Positions 1-6,112 of a stretch of DNA of 13,409 nucleotides are shown piece by piece. Under the pieces are notes generated by a model. That model was not told the origin of the DNA, did no database searches, and saw only the letters and a list, made by a program, of their open reading frames with translations. Numbering within the stretch: position 1 is the first letter of the stretch; each line of letters begins with the position of its first letter. The position numbers were made by a program, and so were the translations under genes. The stretch is from an uncultured Mycoplasmatota bacterium (GTDB lineage: Bacteria > Bacillota_I > Bacilli_A > RF39 > UBA660): assembly GCA_900553435.1 (NCBI GenBank), contig USDC01000007.1, positions 1 to 13,409 on the forward strand, written 5' to 3'.

Positions 1-1
1 T

Positions 2-733
2 GAAAATAGACTAAAGATAATAAGAGAAGAAAGTATAGGAGATTATTCATGGGATACAAGTGAATCTTCTATTAATGATGGCTATGGAATAAATCAGTGG
101 GGAGAGAGTGGAACATATGAGGGAGCAGACCTCATGAGATTATTAAATCCTGGGTATACAGGAATAAATGGTAGTTTATACTATAATAGTAGCAGTGGAA
201 CTTGTTATGTATATAATAATAATGCAACTTCATCATGTAATTTTTCAAATACAGGTTTAAAAAATGATGCTAAAGAAATGATAGATACAGTAAAGTGGTA
301 TACAGCTATTACGATTAATGGAACTACAGCTCACGAGTCATATATGGCTGAAAGAGAAGATATAACTAGAACGGAAACTGATGGAGTAACTAGACTACCA
401 TATTGGGTTGGAAAAGTTGCTTTAATATATCCTTCAGATTATGGATATTCAAGTAGTGGTTGTAGAAACGGTGAGCAAATGATAAATTATTATGAAAAAG
501 AACCGTGTTATAATACTAGTTGGTTATATGATTCTTCAGTATATGTAACATTAACACCAGTAGGAAATTGGCTTATAAGGACAATAGGTATAGGTGGACC
601 AGTCCTTGGAGGCTATTGTAGTGGTACAAGTACACAAAGAGTAAATGTTAGACCTACAGTATATTTGAAACCTGAAGTAATAATAACCTCTGGCAGTGGG
701 AGTGTTAATAATCCCTATGAAATAAGTTTGTGA
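2..733 (+). CDS. Exported paralogous-family protein of unknown function, 5'-partial
   Basis: The frame is open from base 2 to the TGA at 731-733, so this is the C-terminal ~243 residues of a protein that starts before the window. The in-frame ATG at 134 is internal: the upstream residues (LKIIREESIG, YSWDTS, GYGINQWGESG) align with the second family copy at 6295-7047. Shared landmarks are LMRLLNPGY, a GL..DAK.MID..KWYT block, DGVTR, the W.GK..LIYP.DYGY block, cysteine pairs, and a C-terminal YLKP.V.ITSG.G...NPY block. The second copy starts with a membrane anchor, so this one is probably also displayed outside the cell; its own N-terminus is not visible. The C-terminal pattern resembles domains of unknown function found in multicopy families of uncultured gut Bacilli, but I cannot name a Pfam family securely. 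It ends in a terminator and does not continue into pyk. Confidence 0.75.
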   Translation, partial: ENRLKIIREESIGDYSWDTSESSINDGYGINQWGESGTYEGADLMRLLNPGYTGINGSLYYNSSSGTCYVYNNNATSSCNFSNTGLKNDAKEMIDTVKWYTAITINGTTAHESYMAEREDITRTETDGVTRLPYWVGKVALIYPSDYGYSSSGCRNGEQMINYYEKEPCYNTSWLYDSSVYVTLTPVGNWLIRTIGIGGPVLGGYCSGTSTQRVNVRPTVYLKPEVIITSGSGSVNNPYEISL

Positions 734-739
734 AATTTA

Positions 740-768
740 GGGTTAAAATATTATTTTTAACTCTTTTT
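740..768 (+). terminator. Intrinsic terminator after the first surface-family gene
   Basis: GGGTTAAAA (740-748) pairs with TTTTAACTC (755-763), a 9-bp stem with one G-T wobble and a 6-nt loop, followed by a T run from 764. It starts 7 bases after the stop codon and separates the surface-family gene from pyk. Confidence 0.65.
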
Positions 769-783
769 ATTTTATTCAAAAAC

Positions 784-792
784 TGTTATAAT
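784..792 (+). promoter_or_regulatory. Extended -10 promoter for pyk
   Basis: TGTTATAAT is a perfect extended -10 (TGnTATAAT) ending at 792. No convincing -35 sits 17 bases upstream; that position is the T run of the preceding terminator. Extended -10 promoters often tolerate a missing -35. Transcription would start near 799, just before the Shine-Dalgarno sequence AAAGGAGG at 806-813. Confidence 0.65.
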
Positions 793-817
793 TGAACTTG
801 CGTTTAAAGGAGGAAAA

Positions 818-2224
818 ATGAAAAAAACAAAGATTATTTGTAGTATTGGACCAAGTAGTACAGATGCTGATATTATGGAACAAATGGTTTTAAATGGTAT
901 GAATGTTGCAAGAATTAATTTTTCTCATGCGACTAAAGAAGAAATAAAAAATGTTTTATCTTCTGTAGATGAAGTTAGTAAAAGAACTGGAAGAAATATT
1001 GGTTTGTTATATGATACTAAAGGGCCAGAATTTAGAAATGGAATGTTAGAGGATAATTCTATAAAGTTAATAGAGGGTAAAAAAGTAAGAATAGTTAAAA
1101 AAGAAATTGTTGGAAATGAAAAAGAATTTAGTGTTAATCATCCTAAAGCTTTAGAATCTCTAAAAGTAGGAGATTTTATATTACTTGAAAATGGTTTAAT
1201 GAAACTTGAAGTTATTTCTATAGAAAAGGATGGAGTTACTTGTAAAGTTATAAGTGGAGGAGTTTTAGGAAACAAAAAGAGTTTAAATGTGCCTGGTGTT
1301 AGTTTAGATATTCCATTTGTTAGTTCTGTTGATAAAGAAGATATTATTTTTGCATGTAAAAATAAAGCTGATTTTTTAGCGTTATCTTTTGTTAACACAA
1401 GAGAAGATGTTTTAAATGTAAAAAAAATATTAGCTGATGAAAAAAAAGAAAATATTAAAATAATTTCAAAAATAGAAAGTCAAACTGGTATAGACAATTT
1501 AGATGAAATAATAGAAGTTTCAGATGGAATTATGGTTGCAAGAGGGGATCTTGGGGTAGAAGTTCCTATGGAAAGACTACCAATTGTTCAAAAACATATA
1601 ATTGATAAATGTAGGGAAAAAGGAAAAATCGCTGTTGTTGCAACTGAGATGTTAGAATCTATGAAAAAAAATATAAGACCAACTAGAGCTGAAGTCTCAG
1701 ATGTTGCCAATGCGGTACTGGATGGAACAGATGCAGTTATGTTATCTGGAGAAACTACAACTGGTAAATATCCGATAGAAACAGTTAAATATATGTCTCA
1801 AATATGTAATGAAGCAGAAAATAGTTTAAGTTTTAAAGCTAAAAAAGAAGAAAATATAGATGTAACAGAGACTATTGCAAAAAGTGTTGTTGATATCAGT
1901 AAAATTATTGATGTTAAAGCAATTGCTGCGGCTACAATGAGTGGCTATAGTGCTAGAAAAATAAGTAATTTAAAACCAAATTCACCTATTGTTGCCCTCT
2001 GTCCATCAGCTAAAGTCGCAAGAAGTCTGTCGCTAAATTATGGTGTTTATGCAATGGTTGTAAAAGAATATAATAGTACAGATGAAATAATAGAAGATGC
2101 CAAAATAGAAGTAAATAAACTAATACCATTAAAAAATAAAGATATAATAGTTGTTACTGGAGGTTTTCCAAATAATACAACTCTTAAAACAACTAACTTT
2201 TTAAAGGTTGAAGAAATAAGATAA
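818..2224 (+). CDS. pyk: Pyruvate kinase
   Basis: Pyruvate kinase (EC 2.7.1.40) transfers phosphate from phosphoenolpyruvate to ADP in the last step of glycolysis, in the cytosol. The N-terminus KTKIICSIGPSS, the substrate-binding stretch NVARINFSH (Arg32, Asn34, Ser36), the catalytic Lys218 in SKIES, the metal-site motif MVARGDLGVE (Arg242-Glu247), and the ATEMLESM and DAVMLSGET segments identify it. The protein is 468 residues, the usual length for the form without the extra C-terminal PEP-utiliser-like domain of some Bacillus enzymes. MLESM replaces the more common MLDSM. The start at 818 is fixed by AAAGGAGG five bases upstream. It has its own promoter and terminator, so it appears monocistronic. 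Confidence 0.97.
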   Translation: MKKTKIICSIGPSSTDADIMEQMVLNGMNVARINFSHATKEEIKNVLSSVDEVSKRTGRNIGLLYDTKGPEFRNGMLEDNSIKLIEGKKVRIVKKEIVGNEKEFSVNHPKALESLKVGDFILLENGLMKLEVISIEKDGVTCKVISGGVLGNKKSLNVPGVSLDIPFVSSVDKEDIIFACKNKADFLALSFVNTREDVLNVKKILADEKKENIKIISKIESQTGIDNLDEIIEVSDGIMVARGDLGVEVPMERLPIVQKHIIDKCREKGKIAVVATEMLESMKKNIRPTRAEVSDVANAVLDGTDAVMLSGETTTGKYPIETVKYMSQICNEAENSLSFKAKKEENIDVTETIAKSVVDISKIIDVKAIAAATMSGYSARKISNLKPNSPIVALCPSAKVARSLSLNYGVYAMVVKEYNSTDEIIEDAKIEVNKLIPLKNKDIIVVTGGFPNNTTLKTTNFLKVEEIR

Positions 2225-2238
2225 CTTGTTTCTTTTTT
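2211..2238 (+). terminator. Intrinsic terminator overlapping the pyk stop codon
   Basis: AAGAAATAAG (2211-2220) pairs with CTTGTTTCTT (2225-2234), a 10-bp stem with one T-G wobble and an ATAA tetraloop, and the T run continues to 2238. The stem includes the last pyk codons and its loop contains the stop codon, so termination is tightly coupled to the end of the gene. Confidence 0.65.
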
Positions 2239-2294
2239 ATTGTTGTGATATTTTAGTAATTAATTTATAATTGTATAATAAGTTAGGTGATAAA

Positions 2295-2663
2295 ATGAAA
2301 AAAACAGATGCTTTAACATATCTAGGTAAAGAAGTAAAAGTAAAAATAGATAGAAAACTTGGAAGTAAACATCCTAAACATGGTTTTATCTATCTATTAA
2401 ACTATGGATATGTAGAAAATACTTTAAGTGGTGATGGGGAAGAGTTGGATGCTTATGTTTTAGGAGTGTTTGAACCAATTTCTCACTTTTATGGTAAAGT
2501 CATTGCTGTAATTCATAGAACAAACGATGATGATGATAAATTAATAGTTGTTCCAACACAAAAAAATTACACAGATTCTCAAATAGAAGCTTTAACAGAG
2601 TTTCAAGAACAATTTTTTAAACACATAATAATTAGAGGAGAAGAAAATGAACAAAATAATTGA
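2295..2663 (+). CDS. Short family-I-like inorganic pyrophosphatase
   Basis: Probably hydrolyses pyrophosphate to phosphate in the cytosol, driving biosynthetic reactions that release it. I place the start at the ATG at 2295 (122 residues): AGGTGA at 2285-2290 sits four bases before it, whereas the upstream in-frame TTG at 2271 lacks a Shine-Dalgarno and overlaps a TATAAT (2274-2279). Recognisable elements are KIDRKLGSKHPKHGFIY, NYGYVENT, GDGEELD (Asp47, Glu49, Asp52) and the acidic metal-site run DDDDK followed by LIVVP (residues 78-87). These match the family I signature in order, but the second Asp of DGDPLD is Glu here and the protein is about 50 residues shorter than the E. coli enzyme. 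Similar short proteins are annotated as pyrophosphatases in Firmicutes; activity is inferred. Its end overlaps folD by 17 bases, implying co-transcription. Confidence 0.75.
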   Translation: MKKTDALTYLGKEVKVKIDRKLGSKHPKHGFIYLLNYGYVENTLSGDGEELDAYVLGVFEPISHFYGKVIAVIHRTNDDDDKLIVVPTQKNYTDSQIEALTEFQEQFFKHIIIRGEENEQNN

Positions 2664-3483
2664 TTGTAATAAAATTTCCTTGGAACTAAAAGAAGAATTA
2701 AAAAAAGAAATATCACAAATATCTGTTAAGCTTAAACTAGTAGTTATTCAAGTTGGAAGTGATGAGGCTAGCAATGTTTATATTAGAAACAAACAAAAAT
2801 TATGTGAAGAGATGGGTATTTTATGTGAACATAAAAAGTTTTTAAATATAACAGAAGAGAAGCTTATAAATGAAATAAGAAAATTAAATGTTGATAAAAC
2901 TGTTACTGGTATATTAGTTCAACTTCCACTACCTAAAGAAATAAATGAAACTAAAGTAATAGAAGAAATATTACCAGAAAAGGATGTTGATGGCCTAACT
3001 AGTAAAAATATTGGTAATTTATTTTCCAATAATGAAAGTATTGTACCTTGTACAGCTTTAGGAATAATAAAAATAATAGAAAGTTTAAAAGAAGATATTG
3101 CTGGACTAAACGCAGTTGTTATTGGTCGTAGTAAATTAGTTGGAATGCCTTTAATAAAACTTCTATTAAATAAAAATGTTACTGTTACAGTAGCTCATTC
3201 AAAATCTAAAAATTTAAAAAATATAACACAACAAGCAGATATATTAATTGTTGCGATTGGAAAAAAAGAATTTATAACAAAAGAGTATTTAAAAGAAAAT
3301 GTAATAATTATTGATGTAGGTATTAATAGAGATAATAATAAATTATATGGTGATTGTAATTTTGTTGAATGTTTAGAAAAATGTAAATATATTACCCCAG
3401 TACCAGGTGGAGTTGGAAAATTAACAGTTATTATGCTTATAAATAATATAATAAAAGCTTATTATATGCAAAACAAACAATAG
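2647..3483 (+). CDS. folD: Bifunctional methylenetetrahydrofolate dehydrogenase / methenyltetrahydrofolate cyclohydrolase
   Basis: FolD interconverts 5,10-methylene-, 5,10-methenyl- and 10-formyl-tetrahydrofolate (EC 1.5.1.5 and 3.5.4.9), supplying one-carbon units for purines and formyl-Met-tRNA. At 278 residues it is full length. Motifs in order: VGSDEASNVYIRNKQK with the catalytic Tyr45 and Lys49, GILVQLPLP (88-96), EKDVDGL (111-117), PCTALGI, the dinucleotide-binding VVIGRSKLVGMP (157-168), VAHSKSKNL, ADILIVAIGK, and ITPVPGGVGKLT near the C-terminus. In the last motif Lys replaces the usual Pro, and AHSKSK replaces the common CHSRTK; both look like lineage divergence. The start follows a strong AGAGGAGA and lies inside the pyrophosphatase gene, so the two are probably translationally coupled. 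Confidence 0.95.
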   Translation: MNKIIDCNKISLELKEELKKEISQISVKLKLVVIQVGSDEASNVYIRNKQKLCEEMGILCEHKKFLNITEEKLINEIRKLNVDKTVTGILVQLPLPKEINETKVIEEILPEKDVDGLTSKNIGNLFSNNESIVPCTALGIIKIIESLKEDIAGLNAVVIGRSKLVGMPLIKLLLNKNVTVTVAHSKSKNLKNITQQADILIVAIGKKEFITKEYLKENVIIIDVGINRDNNKLYGDCNFVECLEKCKYITPVPGGVGKLTVIMLINNIIKAYYMQNKQ

Positions 3484-3502
3484 CTTAGTAGTTATTGTTT
3501 TT
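3475..3502 (+). terminator. Intrinsic terminator at the folD end
   Basis: AAACAATA (3475-3482) pairs with TATTGTTT (3493-3500). Three further inner pairs (one G-T) close on a TAGT loop, and the T run reaches 3502. The stem contains the folD stop codon. The hairpin is AT-rich and therefore weak. Confidence 0.5.
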
Positions 3503-3505
3503 AAA

Positions 3506-3534
3506 TTGATAAAATATTATACTTTGTATATAAT
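3506..3534 (+). promoter_or_regulatory. Sigma-A type promoter of uvrB
   Basis: TTGATA (3506-3511), a 17-bp spacer, then TATAAT (3529-3534): one mismatch from consensus with ideal spacing. Transcription should start near 3541, giving a leader of about 35 bases with AGGAGG at 3563-3568. No LexA-type GAAC...GTTC box is visible nearby. Confidence 0.8.
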
Positions 3535-3575
3535 AGTATTTAGCAATTTGATTAAAAAAGAGAGGAGGATTATAT

Positions 3576-5528
3576 ATGTTTGAAATGAACTTAAAATTTA
3601 AGCCAAGCGGAGATCAACCAGAAGCAATAAAAAAACTTGTAGAAGGAATAAAAGAGGGAAAAAAAGATCAAGTATTACTTGGAGCAACAGGAACAGGTAA
3701 AACTTTTACAGTCGCAAATGTTATAAAAGAAGTAAATAAACCAACACTCGTTTTAGCACACAATAAAACTCTTGCTGGACAATTATATGCTGAGTTAAAA
3801 GAACTATTTCCTAACAATAAAGTAAATTATTTTGTATCATATTATGATTATTATCAACCAGAAGCTTATGTTCCAAGTAAAGATTTATATATAGAAAAAG
3901 ATAGTTCAATAAATGATGAAATAGATGAACTTCGTCATGCAGCGACTAGCTCTCTTTTAACAAATAGAGATGTAATAGTAGTTGCTAGCGTATCATGTAT
4001 ATATGGTATTGGTGAAGTTGATGAATATAGAAATAAAATGTTAATTTTATCTAAAGGAGACGTTATTGAAAGAGATAAAGTAATTGAAAAATTAATTGAT
4101 ATGCTTTATGAAAGAAGCGTTAATGATTTTCACAGAGGAACATTTAGAGCTAAAGGAGATGTATTAGAAATAATACCCGTTTATGAAAGGAAAAACGGAA
4201 TTAGAGTAGAATTTTTTGGAGATGAAATTGAAAGAATAAGTGAGTTTGATACACTTACTGGTAATATTTTAAGTGATAAAAAAACAGTTAGTATATATCC
4301 TGCTTCTCACTTTGTAGTAAGTGAAGAAAAATTAAAAGAAGCAATCAAACGAATAGAAGCTGAATTAAAAGAAAGACTTGAAGTTTTAGATAAAGAAGGT
4401 AAGATAGTTGAAAAAGAACGTTTGAAACAAAGAACACTTTATGATATTGAAATGTTAAAAGAAACTGGATTTTGTAGTGGAGTTGAAAACTATTCAAGAC
4501 ACCTAGCTTTAAGAGATCCGGGAGAGACACCAACAACTTTAATTGATTTCTTTCCAGAAGATTTTTTAATGATAGTAGACGAATCACATGTTACATTACC
4601 ACAAGTGCGTATGTATAATGGGGATAGACAAAGGAAACAAACATTAGTTGATTATGGTTTTCGTCTTCCAAGTGCACTTGATAATAGACCTCTTAGATTT
4701 GAAGAATTCAGAAAAAAACTTAATCAAACAATATATGTTTCAGCAACACCAGGAGACTATGAACTTGAACTTGTAAATAATAAATATGTAGAACAAATTA
4801 TAAGACCTACTGGACTTCTAGATCCAACAATTGAAGTAAAACCAACAAAAGGACAAATTGATGATATTATAAATGAAATAAGAGAAAGAAAAGCAAGAAA
4901 CGAAAGAGTACTTATTACAACATTAACTATAAGAATGAGTGAAGAATTAACTAATTATTTAAAAGAAGTAGGTATAAATGTTGCTTATCTCCATAGCGAA
5001 ATAAAAACTTTGGAAAGACTTAATATAATAAGAAATTTAAGACTTGGAAAATTTGATTGTGTAGTTGGTATAAATCTTTTAAGAGAAGGAATAGATATAC
5101 CAGAAGTTAGCTTAATTTGTATTTTAGACGCAGATAAACAAGGATTTCTTCGTAGTAGTAGAAGTCTTATCCAAACAATTGGTAGATGTGCAAGAAATGC
5201 AAATGGACATGTAATAATGTATGCTGATAGTATGAGTGAGGCAATGAATGAGGCCATAACTGAAACAGAAAGAAGAAGAAAAATTCAAGAAGAATATAAT
5301 GAAAAACATAATATAACACCAAAAACAATTATTAAAGAAATTCACGATGTTGTAACAAATGAAGATGAAGTAAAAGAACAAAAACCTAAAAAATTAAGTA
5401 AGAAAGAACGTGAGAAACTAATTATTTCACTTGAAAAACAAATGAGAGAAGCAGCAAGAAACTTAGATTTTGAAAAAGCTGTAGAATTAAGAGATGCAAT
5501 GTTTGAACTACAATTAGAAGATAACTAG
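3576..5528 (+). CDS. uvrB: Excinuclease ABC subunit B
   Basis: UvrB is the damage-verifying helicase-like subunit of nucleotide excision repair. It receives the lesion from UvrA and recruits UvrC for incision. Visible features are Walker A GATGTGKT (residues 36-43), the damage-clamping beta-hairpin region YYDYYQPEAYVP with IEKDSSINDEIDELRHAAT (about 90-120), Walker B DESH (335-338), helicase motifs YVSATPG, LHSEIKTLER, LLREGIDIPE and the QTIGRCARN motif VI, and a C-terminal UVR coiled-coil (about 615-650) that binds UvrC. It is full length at 650 residues. AGGAGG lies seven bases before the ATG. The sequence around SVSCIYGIGEVDEY differs slightly from the usual GLGSPEEY type. It has its own promoter and terminators, and uvrA is not next to it. 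Confidence 0.98.
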   Translation: MFEMNLKFKPSGDQPEAIKKLVEGIKEGKKDQVLLGATGTGKTFTVANVIKEVNKPTLVLAHNKTLAGQLYAELKELFPNNKVNYFVSYYDYYQPEAYVPSKDLYIEKDSSINDEIDELRHAATSSLLTNRDVIVVASVSCIYGIGEVDEYRNKMLILSKGDVIERDKVIEKLIDMLYERSVNDFHRGTFRAKGDVLEIIPVYERKNGIRVEFFGDEIERISEFDTLTGNILSDKKTVSIYPASHFVVSEEKLKEAIKRIEAELKERLEVLDKEGKIVEKERLKQRTLYDIEMLKETGFCSGVENYSRHLALRDPGETPTTLIDFFPEDFLMIVDESHVTLPQVRMYNGDRQRKQTLVDYGFRLPSALDNRPLRFEEFRKKLNQTIYVSATPGDYELELVNNKYVEQIIRPTGLLDPTIEVKPTKGQIDDIINEIRERKARNERVLITTLTIRMSEELTNYLKEVGINVAYLHSEIKTLERLNIIRNLRLGKFDCVVGINLLREGIDIPEVSLICILDADKQGFLRSSRSLIQTIGRCARNANGHVIMYADSMSEAMNEAITETERRRKIQEEYNEKHNITPKTIIKEIHDVVTNEDEVKEQKPKKLSKKEREKLIISLEKQMREAARNLDFEKAVELRDAMFELQLEDN

Positions 5529-5603
5529 ATTAAAAAAAATGAAAACAAAATATGCTTAATGATTCTTTTTTTGCCTTCATCACCTTTCTATCATCCAAAA
5601 AAA

Positions 5604-5627
5604 GTGCAAGAACTTTGCACCTTTTTT
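5604..5627 (+). terminator. Intrinsic terminator after uvrB
   Basis: GTGCAA (5604-5609) pairs with TTGCAC (5615-5620) around a 5-nt loop, followed by CTTTTTT to 5627. A seven-A run precedes the left arm, so the element could also terminate minus-strand transcription. It lies about 75 bases after the uvrB stop. Confidence 0.7.
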
Positions 5628-5724
5628 AATATAGTTTTTTATTCTTGTCCATTTTAATCTGACGTTTTTTACTTTTCTTCAATATTATATTTTGTTTATC
5701 TAAAAAACGCCAACCAAACGTCAA

Positions 5725-5751
5725 TTGCGGGGGGGGAGACTTTACTAAAAT
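5725..5751 (+). promoter_or_regulatory. Candidate promoter with a G8 tract in its spacer
   Basis: TTGCGG (5725-5730) resembles a -35 and TAAAAT (5746-5751) a -10, with a 15-bp spacer that is mostly the G run. The -35 match is only partial and the spacer is two bases below the 17-bp optimum, so the promoter would be weak in this state. Two more G residues would give ideal spacing. This is a hypothesis from base pattern only. Confidence 0.35.
5729..5736 (+). repeat. Homopolymeric G8 tract
   Basis: Eight consecutive G residues about 50 bases before the start codon of a predicted exported protein. Such a run is striking in this AT-rich sequence, and I saw no other comparable G or C run in the window. 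Long G tracts are classical slipped-strand mutation sites. A sequencing or assembly length error is also possible at such tracts. Confidence 0.85.
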
Positions 5752-5776
5752 AAACTACAGAAAACTGTAGTTTTTT
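5752..5776 (+). terminator. Terminator-like hairpin directly before the surface-gene ribosome binding site
   Basis: AAACTACAG (5752-5760), an AAAA loop and CTGTAGTTT (5765-5773) form a perfect 9-bp stem, with the T run extending to 5776. The Shine-Dalgarno GGTGAT begins at 5777, immediately after it. It could stop read-through into the gene or act as an attenuator. If transcription starts near 5758, the left arm would be incomplete in the mRNA. Confidence 0.6.
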
Positions 5777-5785
5777 GGTGATTTT

Positions 5786-6112
5786 ATGAAGAAAGTAATA
5801 ATAATTTTAATAGTGATTTTAAGTTTGTTTTTTCTTTCTTTTTTAAATTTTAAAGAAAAAGAAGAAAAAGTAAATAAAAATATAAGTGTAATACTAGAAA
5901 CAGAAGAAGGAAATATAAAAAGTAATACATTTCCAAATAAGAACGACTATGAATATTTAAATACAAAATGTGAAAATATTAGTAGTAATATAAATTCATT
6001 TTTTAATGAAGAAACATGGAAATTAAATATAAGTGTAGAAGAAGAGAGTATTGATGGGAAATTTAACTGTATGGTTTACTTTAAAGAAAAAAATAAACTT
6101 GCAACAAAATAA
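5786..6112 (+). CDS. N-terminal fragment of the second surface-family protein
   Basis: The 108-residue frame starts at an ATG four bases after GGTGAT. Residues 1-22 (MKKVIIILIVILSLFFLSFL plus two) form a hydrophobic signal anchor with no lipobox cysteine, so the protein is probably membrane-tethered with its body outside. A Lys/Glu-rich linker follows, then a domain with two cysteines (TKCENIS and FNCMVYF) and a WKLNIS motif. The frame runs into TAA TAA TAG at 6110-6118. If translated as it stands, the product would be a small anchored protein lacking the conserved C-terminal domain. Confidence 0.65.
   Translation: MKKVIIILIVILSLFFLSFLNFKEKEEKVNKNISVILETEEGNIKSNTFPNKNDYEYLNTKCENISSNINSFFNEETWKLNISVEEESIDGKFNCMVYFKEKNKLATK

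Larger units (their letters stand above)
5529..5785. other. Structured intergenic region between uvrB and the second surface-family gene
   Basis: These 257 bases hold no confident gene. In order: a terminator (5604-5627), two overlapping inverted-repeat pairings (CGTTTTTTA 5663-5671 with TAAAAAACG 5701-5709; GACGTTT 5661-5667 with AAACGTC 5716-5722), a G8 tract (5729-5736) inside a candidate promoter, and a second terminator-like hairpin abutting the next Shine-Dalgarno. On the minus strand a 42-codon frame (5629-5754, no good start, TAA at 5626-5628) reads protein-like text ending KMDKNKKLY; it may be chance or a remnant. Confidence 0.5.

Noticed and set aside
1138..1398. Minus-strand ORF inside pyk
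   Set aside because: Antisense shadow with no motif or start signal.
2271..2294. TTG start extending the pyrophosphatase by eight residues
   Set aside because: No Shine-Dalgarno upstream, it overlaps a TATAAT, and the ATG at 2295 has AGGTGA at a suitable distance.
3484..3575. SOS/LexA box controlling uvrB or uvrA
   Set aside because: No GAAC...GTTC dyad in either upstream region.
4345..4587. Minus-strand ORFs inside uvrB (also 4985-5257 and 5124-5381)
   Set aside because: Low-complexity hydrophobic translations opposite a strongly conserved gene.
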